Under the pieces are notes generated by a model. That model did not search any database and was not told the DNA's origin. It worked only from the letters and a program-made list of their open reading frames with translations. From Synechococcales cyanobacterium CNB (GTDB lineage Bacteria; Planctomycetota; Phycisphaerae; Phycisphaerales; UBA1924), in NCBI GenBank assembly GCA_030263455.1, contig SZOZ01000001.1, positions 297,275 to 361,274 on the forward strand: DNA of 64,000 nucleotides, read 5' to 3'. Positions 8,765-17,794 of this stretch are shown here, one piece after another (the first letter of the stretch is position 1; the number at the start of each line of letters is the position of its first letter). A program made the position numbers and the translations under genes.

Positions 8765-9466
8765 ATGGATGTCCCCGTCTACAACACGAAGGGCGACGAG
8801 GTCGCGACGCTCAACATCGACGAGCAGTCCCTGGGCGGGACGGTGAATGCCGCGCTGATCAAGCAGGCGTACGTGATGTACCATGCCAATCTTCGGCAGG
8901 GTTCGTCGCGGACGAAGAACCGCCACGAGGTCGAAGGCTCGACGAAGAAGATCTACAAGCAGAAGGGCACGGGCCGGGCGCGCCACGGCGACCGGAAGGT
9001 GCCGCAGTTCCGCGGCGGCGGGCACGCCTTCGCCAAGCGTCGGACTCGTGAGGACTACCACCTCTCGATGCCGACGAAGATGCGGCGCAAGGCGAACCGC
9101 AACGCGCTGCTGGCGAAACTGGTGGACAACGAGGTGCGCGTGGTGGACGACCTGGCCTTCGCCGAGCCGAAGACCAGGTCGTTTGTCGATCTGCTCGGCG
9201 CATTGAAGGTTGATCGCAGCGCGCTGGTCGCGCTCTCGGGCGACCGCGAGCGGCAGCGGAACGCCGCGCTCTCGGCGCGGAACATCGACGGCGTGACGCT
9301 CTGCCGTTCCGACCAGCTGACGTGCTTCAACATGCTGAACCACCGCTACCTGGTGATCGGTCGGCGGGAGTTGGAGTCGTGGCTGAACGGGCCGAGCAGC
9401 CAGACGGGCAAGTCGGCGAAGGTCGAGCCAATGGGCCGCGCAAAGGCGGGCGGGGAGGCGAAGTGA
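8765..9466 (+). CDS. rplD: 50S ribosomal protein uL4
   Basis: 233 residues, starting [16 protein letters not shown]. The tentacle loop is present: [17 protein letters not shown] and [21 protein letters not shown]. The C-terminus extends about 20 residues past the normal end. An upstream in-frame ATG (8531) would add 78 low-complexity residues; the start at 8765 was chosen because homology begins there and GAGGTAAG precedes it. The stop overlaps the rplW start by one base (TGATG). Confidence 0.96.
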   Translation: MDVPVYNTKGDEVATLNIDEQSLGGTVNAALIKQAYVMYHANLRQGSSRTKNRHEVEGSTKKIYKQKGTGRARHGDRKVPQFRGGGHAFAKRRTREDYHLSMPTKMRRKANRNALLAKLVDNEVRVVDDLAFAEPKTRSFVDLLGALKVDRSALVALSGDRERQRNAALSARNIDGVTLCRSDQLTCFNMLNHRYLVIGRRELESWLNGPSSQTGKSAKVEPMGRAKAGGEAK

Positions 9467-9744
9467 TGAACCCTGCGGACGTGATCAAGCGGCCGCTGCT
9501 GACCGAGAAGTCCACGCTCGGGATGAACGAGCGCGGGCACTACGCGTTCGTGATCGACCGCCGCGCGTCGAAGACGGACGTGAAGCGGGCGGTCGAGACG
9601 CTGTACGGCGTGAAGGTCGAGCGGGTGTGGACGCAGAACCAGAAGGGCCGGCGGCGCCGCCTGCGGTACGGGTGGGTCAAGGAGCCGGTGGTGAAGAAGG
9701 CGAGCGTTCGTCTGGCGGAGGGCCAGTCGATCGAGTTGTTCTGA
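9466..9744 (+). CDS. rplW: 50S ribosomal protein uL23
   Basis: 92 residues with the uL23 core VIKRPLLTEKST near the start and the basic loop QNQKGRRRRLRYG. uL23 lines the polypeptide exit and docks trigger factor and SRP. The ATG overlaps the rplD stop, indicating translational coupling. Confidence 0.97.
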   Translation: MNPADVIKRPLLTEKSTLGMNERGHYAFVIDRRASKTDVKRAVETLYGVKVERVWTQNQKGRRRRLRYGWVKEPVVKKASVRLAEGQSIELF

Positions 9745-9755
9745 GGTGATTGACG

Positions 9756-10613
9756 ATGCCGATCCGCACATACAAACCGACGAGCGCCGGACGCCGCAAC
9801 GCCTCCGTGAACACGCACGCGGAAGTGACAAAGAAGCGGCCCGAGAAGTCGCTTGTGCGTCCGCTCCGCAAGAAGGGCGGGCGGAATCACCACGGGATCA
9901 TCACCTCACGCGGACGGGGCGGCGGCGTGAAGCGGATGTATCGCCTCATCGACTTCCGGCGCAAGGACCGCGACGGCATCGAGGGTAAGGTCATCGGTGT
10001 CGAGTACGATCCCAACCGCTCCTGCCACATCGCGTTGATCGAGTACGCGGACGGCGTGAAGCGGTACATTCCCGCGCCTGCCGGGCTGAAGGTGGGGCGC
10101 ACGGTCGTGTGTTCCAGCAGCGGTCCGGTCGAGCCCGAGCCGGGCAACGCGATGCCGTTGCGGTACATTCCGACCGGCCTGGAAGTGCACTGCGTGGAGA
10201 TCACGCCGGGCAAGGGTGGGCAGATGTGCCGATCGGCCGGGACGAGCGCGCGGCTGAGCAACCGCGAGGGCGGCTTCGCCACGCTCGTGCTGCCGAGCGG
10301 TGAAATCCGGCGCGTGCCTGCGGACTGCCGGGCCACGATCGGCGCGGTCGGCAACGCGGACCACCAGAACCGTCGCCTTGGCAAGGCGGGGCTGACGCGC
10401 AAGCTGGGCCGCCGCCCGATCACACGCGGCGTCGCGAAGAGCCACCACGCCCACCCGCTGGGCGGCGGCGAGGGCCGCTCGAAGAGCAACCGTGCGCCGT
10501 GCGGTCCGACTGGCGTGCCGGCCAAGGGTGGGAGCACTCGCAATCGGAAGCAGCACAGCGAGAAGATGATCATCCGTCGTCGGTACAGCCGCCGTTACGG
10601 GCAGTTGAAGTGA
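9756..10613 (+). CDS. rplB: 50S ribosomal protein uL2
   Basis: 285 residues, beginning MPIRTYKPTSAGRRN. Diagnostic stretches are present: GRGGGVKRMYRLIDFRRKD, PGKGGQMCRSAGTSA and, at the C-terminal end, HPLGGGEGRS, which carries the histidine important for peptidyl transfer support. The ATG at 9756 is preferred over an in-frame TTG two codons upstream. A few residues longer than the usual 275. Confidence 0.97.
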   Translation: MPIRTYKPTSAGRRNASVNTHAEVTKKRPEKSLVRPLRKKGGRNHHGIITSRGRGGGVKRMYRLIDFRRKDRDGIEGKVIGVEYDPNRSCHIALIEYADGVKRYIPAPAGLKVGRTVVCSSSGPVEPEPGNAMPLRYIPTGLEVHCVEITPGKGGQMCRSAGTSARLSNREGGFATLVLPSGEIRRVPADCRATIGAVGNADHQNRRLGKAGLTRKLGRRPITRGVAKSHHAHPLGGGEGRSKSNRAPCGPTGVPAKGGSTRNRKQHSEKMIIRRRYSRRYGQLK

Positions 10614-10630
10614 TCTGAAGGACGAGGCAC

Positions 10631-10921
10631 ATGGGACGCAGTCTGAAGAAAGGCCCGTACGTCGTGGAGAAGCTCTACCGGAAGGTGGAGCGTCTGAACC
10701 AGCAGAACAAGCGCGAGCCGGTGAAGACGTGGTCGCGTCGCTGCACGATCGTGCCGGAGTTCGTGGGGCACACGTTCAAGGTGCACAACGGTCGGGTGTT
10801 CATCGACGTGTTCGTCACCGAGGACATGGTGGGGCACAAGCTGGGCGAGTTCAGCGCGACCCGCACGTTCCGCGGGCACACGAACAAGAAGGAAGGCATC
10901 AAGGCGGGCGAGTCCGCCTGA
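10631..10921 (+). CDS. rpsS: 30S ribosomal protein uS19
   Basis: 96 residues, [11 protein letters not shown] at the N-terminus and the classic [25 protein letters not shown] region. uS19 forms the head of the small subunit with uS13. It follows rplB by 17 bp and precedes rplV by 29 bp. Confidence 0.97.
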   Translation: MGRSLKKGPYVVEKLYRKVERLNQQNKREPVKTWSRRCTIVPEFVGHTFKVHNGRVFIDVFVTEDMVGHKLGEFSATRTFRGHTNKKEGIKAGESA

Positions 10922-10950
10922 GGCGGACGAAGCAGCAGAGGGACCGTGCC

Positions 10951-11496
10951 GTGAGGATTCGAGGCGACAAACTGAGACTGCTGGCTGAGCAGAGCGGCGT
11001 GACGGCCGACGAGTTGGCGCGCGCGGTCGAGCGGACGGGCCTCAAGGGCGACCGGGCCGCGACCGCCGTGCGGAACTGGATGTCCGGGCGCGATCACCCC
11101 CGCTGCAAGGCCGCCGACGTGGCGAGACTGGCCGAGTCGCTCGGGTGCGAGGTTCGCGACCTGGCCCGGTTCACGAGCAGCGTGCGGTACAGCCGCGGCA
11201 GCACCCGCAAGGCCCGGCTGGTGGCGGACATGGTCCGCGGGCGCACGGTCGAGGACGCGCTGAACGTGCTCGCGTTCAGCCCGAAGCGTGCGGCGACGAA
11301 CGTTCGCAAGGCGCTCTCTGCGGCCGTGGCGGACGCGGAAGCGGCGGAAGCGGACGTCGGCAACCTGATCGTCGCCGAGAGCCGCGTGGACGAAGGGGCG
11401 CAGATCAAGCGGTTCCGTCCGAAGGACCGCGGTCGTGCCCACCAGATCATCAAGCAGACGAGCCACATCACGATCGGCGTGGAGGAGCGCGGCTGA
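10951..11496 (+). CDS. rplV: 50S ribosomal protein uL22 with N-terminal HTH extension
   Basis: 181 residues, against about 110-120 for ordinary uL22. The uL22 core starts near residue 73 (SSVRYSRGSTRKARLVADMVRG) and ends with GRAHQIIKQTSHITI. Residues 1-70 are extra and look like an XRE/Cro-type helix-turn-helix domain: KLRLLAEQSGVTADELARAV, then TAVRNWMSGRDHPRCKAADVARLAESLGCEVRDL. The extension is probably translated: the GTG at 10951 has AGAGGGA at 10937-10943 with 7-nt spacing, and no start with a ribosome site lies nearer the core. uL22 lines the exit tunnel. Whether the HTH binds rRNA, DNA or its own mRNA is unknown. The stop overlaps the rpsC start. Confidence 0.9.
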   Translation: MRIRGDKLRLLAEQSGVTADELARAVERTGLKGDRAATAVRNWMSGRDHPRCKAADVARLAESLGCEVRDLARFTSSVRYSRGSTRKARLVADMVRGRTVEDALNVLAFSPKRAATNVRKALSAAVADAEAAEADVGNLIVAESRVDEGAQIKRFRPKDRGRAHQIIKQTSHITIGVEERG

Positions 11497-12203
11497 TGGG
11501 ACAGAAGACGCACCCGTTCGGACTGAGGCTCGGCATCACGGAGGCGCACCGTTCGCGGTGGTATGCGCCGAAGGCGCTCTACGGGGAACTGCTGGTCGAG
11601 GACGAGAAGATTCGCCAGCATCTTGACAAGCGTCTGAACCGGACCCCGCCGAACGCCGCGGTGTCGGACATCCACATCGAGCGCACCCGCGAGGAACTGA
11701 AGGTCATCATCCGGACGGCGCGCCCGGGTCTGGTGATCGGCCCGAAGGGTGCCGAGGTCGAGCGCATCACGCAGGAACTGGCGTACATGACGGGCCGGAA
11801 GGTGGCGATCTCGATTATCGAGATCAAGCAGCCGGACCTGGACGCGCAGCTGGTGGCCGAGGGCGTGGCGGAGCAGCTGGCCAAGCGGGCGGCGTTCCGT
11901 CGCGTGGTCAAGACTCGGGCCGAGGGCGTGATGCAGGCCGGCGCGAAGGGCGTGAAGATCCTGATCTCGGGCCGATTGGGCGGCGCTGAGATGAGTCGCC
12001 AGCTGGACGTGCGTCTCGGTTCGCTGCCGCTGAGCACGCTGCAGGCGCATGTGGACTATGGGTTCGCCGAGGCTCGGACGGGCTACGGCGTGATCGGTGT
12101 GAAGGTGTGGATCTACCGCGGGATGTACGACGAGCAGCAGACCGAAGAAGAGAGCGCGTCGCGTGCGGCGGGCGCGAGGCCGCGGGCGCGCGGTCGTCAC
12201 TGA
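11496..12203 (+). CDS. rpsC: 30S ribosomal protein uS3
   Basis: 235 residues, starting MGQKTHPFGLRLGI. The KH domain carries VIGPKGAEVERI, and the C-terminal domain has the SGRLGGAEMSR and TGYGVIGVKVWIYRG motifs. A short basic tail ends the protein. uS3 forms part of the mRNA entry site. The ATG overlaps the rplV stop (TGATG), so the two are translationally coupled. Confidence 0.97.
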   Translation: MGQKTHPFGLRLGITEAHRSRWYAPKALYGELLVEDEKIRQHLDKRLNRTPPNAAVSDIHIERTREELKVIIRTARPGLVIGPKGAEVERITQELAYMTGRKVAISIIEIKQPDLDAQLVAEGVAEQLAKRAAFRRVVKTRAEGVMQAGAKGVKILISGRLGGAEMSRQLDVRLGSLPLSTLQAHVDYGFAEARTGYGVIGVKVWIYRGMYDEQQTEEESASRAAGARPRARGRH

Positions 12204-12235
12204 GACACGGAACGAGCAGCAGCGGAGATTGACGG

Positions 12236-12661
12236 ATGCCTCCCTACAAGATTCCCAAGCGAGTGAAGTACCGCAAGGAGTTCCGGCGCGTGCGCGATCG
12301 CCGCGCGACGAAGGGGAACTACGTCGCGTTCGGGGACTATGGCCTGCAGGCGCTCGAAGGGTGCTGGCTGCCGTCGAACGTGATCGAGGCTGGGCGTATC
12401 GCCGCCCAACACCTGCTGAAGCGCGAGGGCAAGCTGTTCATCCGCGTGTTCCCGGACAAGCCCATCAGCAAGAAGCCGCTGGAGACCCGCATGGGCACCG
12501 GCAAGGCGGACGTGGAGTACTGGGCGGCGCGGGTGCGTGCGGGGACGATGCTCTTCGAGATCGCGGGCGTGCCGGAGGACGTGGCGAAGCAGGCCTTGTC
12601 GCGAGTGGCGATGAAGATGCCGGTGCGGTGCCGGTTCGTGGGCCGGCGGATCACGGCGTGA
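12236..12661 (+). CDS. rplP: 50S ribosomal protein uL16
   Basis: 141 residues, starting [15 protein letters not shown]. It has the uL16 features [34 protein letters not shown]-like stretch (here [10 protein letters not shown]) and a C-terminal RCRFVGR. uL16 organises the A site of the 50S subunit. The N-terminal segment has Tyr/Ile where most bacteria have MLxPKR, a modest divergence. Confidence 0.96.
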   Translation: [141 protein letters not shown]

Positions 12662-12674
12662 GGAGGTCGGCGCG

Positions 12675-12881
12675 ATGACAGGCCCTGAGATCAGGCGGAT
12701 GAAGGACGAGGAACTGACGATCGAACTGCGCACGCTGCGCGAGAAGCTGTTCAGGATGCGGACGCAGGCCGCGAGCGAGAAGATCGAGGACACGTCGCTC
12801 TTCCGGAAGGTGCGGCGTGACATCGCGAGGCTGGAGACGGAGCGGAGCCGGCGCAGGGCGTCGGTCGGGGCGAGAGCGTGA
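12675..12881 (+). CDS. rpmC: 50S ribosomal protein uL29
   Basis: 68 residues forming the uL29 helical hairpin: MTGPEIRRMKDEEL, ELRTLREKLFRMRTQAA and VRRDIARLETERSRR. AGGAGG lies eight bases before the ATG. uL29 borders the tunnel exit with uL23. Confidence 0.95.
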   Translation: MTGPEIRRMKDEELTIELRTLREKLFRMRTQAASEKIEDTSLFRKVRRDIARLETERSRRRASVGARA

Positions 12882-12909
12882 CCGGCGGATCGGCTGAGGA
12901 CCATCGACG

Positions 12910-13194
12910 ATGAGCGAAGCGAAGACGGAATCCAGGACGACGAAGATCGGCGTGGTCGAGACCGACGGGCGCGACAAGACGCGCAAGGTGGTCGTGCGGT
13001 TCACCGCGCGGCACCCGAAGTACGGAAAGTACGTGCAGCGGCGGACGGTGCTGCACGTGCACGATCCCGAGAACGAGAGCCGCCGGGGAGACGTGGTGGA
13101 GGTGACGCAGTGCCGCCCTGTGAGCAAGACGAAGCGGTGGCGTCTGGTCCGGGTCGTGGAGCGCAAGAGCGAGCGCCTGATCGAGGGCGCGTGA
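12910..13194 (+). CDS. rpsQ: 30S ribosomal protein uS17
   Basis: 94 residues with an OB fold: IGVVETDGRDKTRKVVV, the RHPKYGKYVQRRT stretch and the CRPVSKTKRWRLV signature at the C-terminal end. A short polar N-terminal extension precedes the core. uS17 binds 16S rRNA in the body of the small subunit. Confidence 0.96.
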   Translation: MSEAKTESRTTKIGVVETDGRDKTRKVVVRFTARHPKYGKYVQRRTVLHVHDPENESRRGDVVEVTQCRPVSKTKRWRLVRVVERKSERLIEGA

Positions 13195-13214
13195 GAACGG
13201 GTTGAGGTGCCGTC

Positions 13215-13601
13215 ATGCTGCAGCAGGAATCCAGGTGCGAGGTCGCGGACAACTCGGGCGCGAAGATCGCGTACGTCATCAAGGTGTACGGCGGCTCGAC
13301 GCGACGCGGCGGTTTCCGCCGGCGGACGGCGGGCGTGGGCGACCGGGTGCTCGTAAGCGTGAAGAAGGCGCTGCCCGGGGCCGAGGTGAAGCCGGGCGAC
13401 ATGTCGAAGGCCGTCGTCGTGCGGACGGCAAAGCCCAAGCGTCGTGCGGACGGCTCGTACGTGCGGTTCGATCGCAGTGCCGTTGTGCTGATCAACGACG
13501 ATGGGAACCCGAAGGGAACGCGCATCTTCGGCCCTGTGGCGAGAGAGCTGCGCGAGCGGAACTACATGAAGATCGTTTCTCTGGCCTCCGAGGTGGTGTG
13601 A
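13215..13601 (+). CDS. rplN: 50S ribosomal protein uL14
   Basis: 128 residues, starting [17 protein letters not shown], the hallmark of uL14, and with [17 protein letters not shown] near the C-terminus. Slightly longer than the usual 122 because of an inserted RRADGSY segment. uL14 makes a bridge to the small subunit. GAGGTG precedes the ATG. Confidence 0.97.
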   Translation: MLQQESRCEVADNSGAKIAYVIKVYGGSTRRGGFRRRTAGVGDRVLVSVKKALPGAEVKPGDMSKAVVVRTAKPKRRADGSYVRFDRSAVVLINDDGNPKGTRIFGPVARELRERNYMKIVSLASEVV

Positions 13602-13615
13602 GGGAAGGTGATCCG

Positions 13616-13960
13616 ATGCCCAGGCACGTGAAGAAAGGCGACGTGGTGATCGTGACCTCCGGCTCGCACAAGGGCCGGCAGGGTGAGGTCATGCGCGTGA
13701 TCCCCGACAAGGAGCGGGTAGTTGTGAAAGGCGTGAACCTCCGCGTGAAGCACCTCAAGCCCACGCGGACCAGCCCACAGGGGGGGATCATCACCAAGGA
13801 GGCGCCGATCCACATCAGCAACGTCAGCCCGGTCGTGGAGGGGCGGCCGACGCGCGTGCGGTTCGAGGTGAAGCCGGACGGGAGCAAGGTTCGCGTCGCG
13901 GTGCGCGGTGGCAAGACGCTGGGCAAGGTGCGCGGGCCGCGCACGAAGGCGGGGGCGTGA
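13616..13960 (+). CDS. rplX: 50S ribosomal protein uL24
   Basis: 114 residues, MPRHVKKGDVVIVTSGSHKG with the KOW motif (GSHKGRQGEVMRVIPDKERVVVKGVN). The GGIITKEAPIHISNV stretch is conserved. uL24 starts assembly of the 50S subunit. The gene follows rplN by 14 bp; the frame is open upstream, but the family start is this ATG. Confidence 0.97.
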   Translation: MPRHVKKGDVVIVTSGSHKGRQGEVMRVIPDKERVVVKGVNLRVKHLKPTRTSPQGGIITKEAPIHISNVSPVVEGRPTRVRFEVKPDGSKVRVAVRGGKTLGKVRGPRTKAGA

Positions 13961-13992
13961 GGCCCGGAGCGGGCAGAACGGCGGGTTGAATC

Positions 13993-14628
13993 ATGGCAAA
14001 AGACGCGACAAAGCAGAAGAAGGGCAAGAGCGGCGTGGTCGAGGGCGCGGAGGCGGCGCGGCCGTCGCGCCTGCGTGCGCGCTACGACGCCGAGGTCCGG
14101 CCGAAGGTGACCGAGCGTTTCGGGATCGAGAATCGCATGGCGATGCCGAAGCTCGAGAAGATCGTGGTCAACGTGAACATGGGGCGTCACCTGGACGGAA
14201 CAAAGCTCCCGCCGACCGTGAAGCAACAGGTGCTCGACACGCTCCGAGCGATCAGCGGGCAGAAGCCGGTCGTGCTGAAGGCGAAGAAATCGGTCTCGAA
14301 CTTCAAGGTTCGCGCGGGGTACGAGACGGCTGCGATGGTGACGCTCCGTCGCGACCGGATGTGGCACTTCCTTGACCGGCTCATCAACCTTGCTACGCCC
14401 CGCATCAAGGACTTCCGCGGCCTGTCGCGGACGGCCTTCGACCGCCAGGGCAACTACTCGATGGGCTTGAACGAGCAGGGCGTGTTCCCCGAGATCAACA
14501 TGGCCGAGGCCCAGTTCACGCACGGGATGAACATCAACTTTTCCTTCTCGAACTCGGACCCGGAGAAGAGCCTCTTCGTGCTCGAGCAGTTGGGGATGCC
14601 GTTCCAGAAGGTGGGCGAGAAGAACTGA
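13993..14628 (+). CDS. rplE: 50S ribosomal protein uL5
   Basis: 211 residues with about 25 extra Lys/Ala-rich residues at the N-terminus before the core SRLRARYDAEVRPKV. Conserved motifs include EKIVVNVNMG, ISGQKPVVLKAKKSVSNFKVR and DFRGLSRTAFDRQGNYSMG. uL5 binds 5S rRNA and contacts the P-site tRNA. Confidence 0.97.
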   Translation: MAKDATKQKKGKSGVVEGAEAARPSRLRARYDAEVRPKVTERFGIENRMAMPKLEKIVVNVNMGRHLDGTKLPPTVKQQVLDTLRAISGQKPVVLKAKKSVSNFKVRAGYETAAMVTLRRDRMWHFLDRLINLATPRIKDFRGLSRTAFDRQGNYSMGLNEQGVFPEINMAEAQFTHGMNINFSFSNSDPEKSLFVLEQLGMPFQKVGEKN

Positions 14629-14646
14629 GTTGGTTCTGGAGGACGC

Positions 14647-14832
14647 ATGACGACGAAGGCGCAGATGGCGAAGACGAGGCGGACCCCGAAGTTCTCGACG
14701 CGGACGGTGCGCAGGTGTGAGTTGACCGGGCGTTCGCGCGGCGTGTACCGGAAGTTCCGCATCAGCCGCATCATGCTGCGGAAACTGGCGCTGGAGGGGA
14801 AAATTCCCGGGATGCGGAAGGCGAGTTGGTGA
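14647..14832 (+). CDS. rpsN: 30S ribosomal protein uS14, short form without zinc site
   Basis: 61 residues, the length of the short zinc-binding (type Z, C+) uS14, with the [17 protein letters not shown] start and the [10 protein letters not shown] end. Of the four zinc cysteines only Cys24 remains: Thr27 replaces the second, and the CxxC near residues 40-43 reads SRIM. The sequence around them matches the zinc-free (C-) class, so this is a short C- hybrid. It sits between rplE and rpsH as usual. GGAGGACGC precedes the ATG. Confidence 0.95.
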   Translation: MTTKAQMAKTRRTPKFSTRTVRRCELTGRSRGVYRKFRISRIMLRKLALEGKIPGMRKASW

Positions 14833-14888
14833 GCGTTGGACTGGACGAAACACACCGAGGCACACAGGCTTCGAGGCGGTGACGAACG

Positions 14889-15287
14889 ATGGCGATGAGC
14901 GACCCAATCGCGGACATGCTAACACGGATCCGGAACGCCGTGCGCAACAAGGCCCGGACGGTAACCTGCCTGAACAGCAAGGTGAACCGCGGGATCGCGG
15001 ACGTGCTGCAGGCCGAGGGCTACGTCGAGGGCTACGACGTGGTCGAGGACGGCCGGCAGGGTCTGATCAAGCTCCGGCTCCGCTACGGCCCTCGCGGCGA
15101 AACGGTGATCCACAAGATTCGGCGCGAGAGCCGTCCCGGCCGGCGCGTGTATGTCGGCGTCGAGGCACTCCCGCGCCCGATCCAGGGGCTAGGCATCGCG
15201 GTGGTCTCCACGAGCCGCGGTGTGCTGAGCGACCGCAAGTGCCGCGAGGAGCGTATCGGGGGCGAGTTGCTCTGCACGGTCGAGTGA
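14889..15287 (+). CDS. rpsH: 30S ribosomal protein uS8
   Basis: 132 residues, starting MAMSDPIADMLTRIRNA. The C-terminal signature GLGIAVVSTSRGVLSDR is intact. uS8 is a primary 16S rRNA binder and in E. coli represses the spc operon. Another ATG two codons downstream (MSDP) could also be the start. Confidence 0.97.
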   Translation: MAMSDPIADMLTRIRNAVRNKARTVTCLNSKVNRGIADVLQAEGYVEGYDVVEDGRQGLIKLRLRYGPRGETVIHKIRRESRPGRRVYVGVEALPRPIQGLGIAVVSTSRGVLSDRKCREERIGGELLCTVE

Positions 15288-15342
15288 GCTCGAGGAAGGA
15301 CTGAAATCCCCCGCCGCCCGGCGGATGACGAGGACAGCCGAG

Positions 15343-15894
15343 ATGTCGAGGATCGGAAAACAACCCGTTGCCGTGCCAAAGGGCGTGAAGGTCACGGTGA
15401 GCGACGGCGTGGTGTCGGTCGAGGGGCCGAAGGGCAAACTCTCGATCAAGCGTCCGGCAGAGGTATCGGTGCGCATCGATGAGGGTGCCGGCCGGGTCGT
15501 TTGCGAGATCGCCCCGATGCACGCGGAGGACCGTCAGGTGCGTGCGGACTGGGGTTCGACGCGGGCGCACATTCAGAACATGGTGGACGGCGTCTCCAAG
15601 GGGTACGAGAAGACGATGGAGATCGTCGGCGTGGGCTGGCAGGCGACGCTCGCGGGGCGGGAGGTACGGCTGCAGCTCGGCTTTGCCAACCCCGTGGTCA
15701 TGCCGATCCCCCAAGGCCTGACGGTCACGGTGGACAAGCAGATCGTGAAGATCGCCGGCCCTGACAAGCAGGCCGTCGGGCAGTTCGCAGCGGCGATGCG
15801 CGCGAAGCGCAAGCCCGAGCCGTACAACGGCAAGGGGATCAAGTACTCGGACGAGACCATTCGTCGCAAGCAGGGCAAGCAGTTCGGCGCCTGA
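15343..15894 (+). CDS. rplF: 50S ribosomal protein uL6
   Basis: 183 residues, starting [15 protein letters not shown]. Two uL6 repeats are visible and the C-terminus has [12 protein letters not shown]. uL6 sits near the factor-binding region. The frame extends six codons upstream, but MSRIG is the family start. Confidence 0.97.
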   Translation: MSRIGKQPVAVPKGVKVTVSDGVVSVEGPKGKLSIKRPAEVSVRIDEGAGRVVCEIAPMHAEDRQVRADWGSTRAHIQNMVDGVSKGYEKTMEIVGVGWQATLAGREVRLQLGFANPVVMPIPQGLTVTVDKQIVKIAGPDKQAVGQFAAAMRAKRKPEPYNGKGIKYSDETIRRKQGKQFGA

Positions 15895-15934
15895 ACCGGC
15901 GCACTGGCCCGGGCGAGCCGGGCGGAGTTGGAAG

Positions 15935-16297
15935 ATGGACAGGCAACAGAAGAAAGAGCAGCGTCACACGAGAAGGCGGATCGGCATCCGCAAGCGCATC
16001 ACGGGCACGGCCGATCGGCCTCGCCTGGCGGTGTACCGCTCGCTGAACCACGTTTACGCGCAGGTTATCGACGATCTTGCGGGCCGGACGATCGTCTCCG
16101 CATCCACGCGCGACAAGGACGCCTCGGTCGAGAAGACGGGCAACGTTGCGGCGGCAGCTGCTGTCGGCACGAAACTGGCCGAGAGAGCCAGGGCCAAGGG
16201 CATCACGAAGGTCGTGTTCGACCGAGGCGGCTTCCGCTACCACGGGCGGGTCAAGTCGCTGGCGGACGCGGCACGCAAGGGCGGGCTGGAGTTCTGA
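15935..16297 (+). CDS. rplR: 50S ribosomal protein uL18
   Basis: 120 residues with an Arg/Lys-rich N-terminus, the [20 protein letters not shown] core and the C-terminal [22 protein letters not shown] signature. uL18 binds 5S rRNA. Confidence 0.97.
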   Translation: MDRQQKKEQRHTRRRIGIRKRITGTADRPRLAVYRSLNHVYAQVIDDLAGRTIVSASTRDKDASVEKTGNVAAAAAVGTKLAERARAKGITKVVFDRGGFRYHGRVKSLADAARKGGLEF

Positions 16298-16394
16298 TTC
16301 GCAAGGATTGAATCGTGGCGGAGCGCGGCGGGCGCGTGCCCCGCACGGATGGACGGTTTGACGGGCTGAGGCCCGGGGACGAACAGAGAGCATC

Positions 16395-17081
16395 ATGGCA
16401 CAGGGTCTCGAAGAACACGGGCAGATGGAATCGACGACGCTGGGTGTCTTCCGCACCGCGTCCACCGTCAAGGGCGGACGCCGGTTCAGTTTCGGCGCAC
16501 TGGTCGTCTGCGGGGACAAGCGCGGGCGCGTCGGCTACGGGCACGGCAAGGCCAAGGAAGTCCCGACTGCCATCGAGAAGGCGGAGAAGTTCGCGCGCCG
16601 ACAGATGACCACCATCCCGCGTGTCGGCGGCACGATCCCGCACGAGGTCGAGGGGCGGTACGCCGCATCGCGCGTGCGGTTGATCCCGGCTTCGCCGGGC
16701 ACCGGCGTCGTCGCGGGCGGCTCCGTCCGTGCGGTGCTTGAAATGGCGGGGGTGAGCGACTGCCTGACCAAGTGCTACGGCTCGACAAACAAGATCAACA
16801 CGGTGAAGGCCGTGTTCGATGGGCTTGCCCGGCTGCGGATGAGCGAGACGGTGCGCGAGCTGCGTGGGGTGGAGCTGCCCGCCACGGAGATCGAGCAGAA
16901 GATCGAGCGTGGCAAGCGGTTCATGCCCTCGAACGTCGCCGGCGAGCGGATGCGCGCCCCCGTGAACACCATCGGCCAGGAGCGTCGCGGGGGACGGGGT
17001 GGCGGCGGCGGTCGCGGACGGCGCGGCGGCCAGCAGGGCGGCGGCGAAGCGGGGGGCGGTGCCGAAAGCGCCAAGGAATGA
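16395..17081 (+). CDS. rpsE: 30S ribosomal protein uS5 with Gly/Arg-rich tail
   Basis: 228 residues against about 165 normally. The core has VKGGRRFSFGALVVCGD, GYGHGKAKEVPTAI, PGTGVVAGGSVRAVLEMAG and GSTNKINTV. The extra length is a C-terminal tail of about 45 residues made of Gly, Arg and Gln (GGRGGGGGRGRRGG). uS5 lines the mRNA channel and controls decoding accuracy. The next gene in most bacteria, rpmD (uL30), is missing: rplO follows directly. Confidence 0.96.
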   Translation: MAQGLEEHGQMESTTLGVFRTASTVKGGRRFSFGALVVCGDKRGRVGYGHGKAKEVPTAIEKAEKFARRQMTTIPRVGGTIPHEVEGRYAASRVRLIPASPGTGVVAGGSVRAVLEMAGVSDCLTKCYGSTNKINTVKAVFDGLARLRMSETVRELRGVELPATEIEQKIERGKRFMPSNVAGERMRAPVNTIGQERRGGRGGGGGRGRRGGQQGGGEAGGGAESAKE

Positions 17082-17130
17082 ACGGCAGGCGGCCCACGAC
17101 ATCGGCACGATCGAGCGGGAGTGATCCGAG

Positions 17131-17730
17131 ATGATGATCCACGACGTAACCAAGATGGCCGGCAAGTACAAGGCACGCAAGCGCGTCGGTCGCGGCCAAG
17201 GCTCCGGCCAGGGCAAGCAGTCCGGTCGCGGGCACAAGGGCGAGGGAAGCCGGAGCGGTACCTCGACGCGCCACCAGTTCGAGGGCGGGCAGATGCCGTA
17301 CTTCAGGCGCATGCCGAAGTTCGGCTTCTCGAACGTCAACTTCAAGACGCGGTTCTGGATCGTGAACCTCGGCTCGATCGTCTCCCACCCGGACTTCGCC
17401 GGGGGCGGCGCGGTGAACGCTGAAACACTCGTGAAGGCGGGCCTTATCCGCGACACCAGCCGCGGCGTGAAGGTTCTGGGCGACCTCGGCGAGCACAAAC
17501 TCACCCAGAAGTTCACCGTGGAGGCGGCGCGAGTGTCGGCGTCGGCGCGGAAACTGGTCGAGGGCGCGGGCGGCACGGTGAACGAGACCGGCTCGCGTCG
17601 CGACCGCGTCCGCGGCATCGACCGCAACTCCGGCGATCCGACACCGAAGAACCTGACCAAGAAGCTGCGCCGCGGAGCCAGGAAGAAGCCGGCGAAGGCG
17701 GAGGCGGCCGCGCCGACGGAGGAATCGTGA
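17131..17730 (+). CDS. rplO: 50S ribosomal protein uL15
   Basis: 199 residues, longer than the usual 145-150. The N-terminal signature RKRVGRGQGSGQGKQSGRGHKG is recognisable, followed by FEGGQMPYFRRMPKFGF. The C-terminus adds a basic, Ala/Lys-rich tail of about 45 residues. The start is one of two adjacent ATG codons after CGGGAGTG. Confidence 0.95.
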   Translation: MMIHDVTKMAGKYKARKRVGRGQGSGQGKQSGRGHKGEGSRSGTSTRHQFEGGQMPYFRRMPKFGFSNVNFKTRFWIVNLGSIVSHPDFAGGGAVNAETLVKAGLIRDTSRGVKVLGDLGEHKLTQKFTVEAARVSASARKLVEGAGGTVNETGSRRDRVRGIDRNSGDPTPKNLTKKLRRGARKKPAKAEAAAPTEES

Positions 17731-17794
17731 CCGTCCCACGAGTGCGTGAGTCCGGGGGGAGCGGCCGGTACGCGCGGGTCCAGGAGCCGGCAGG

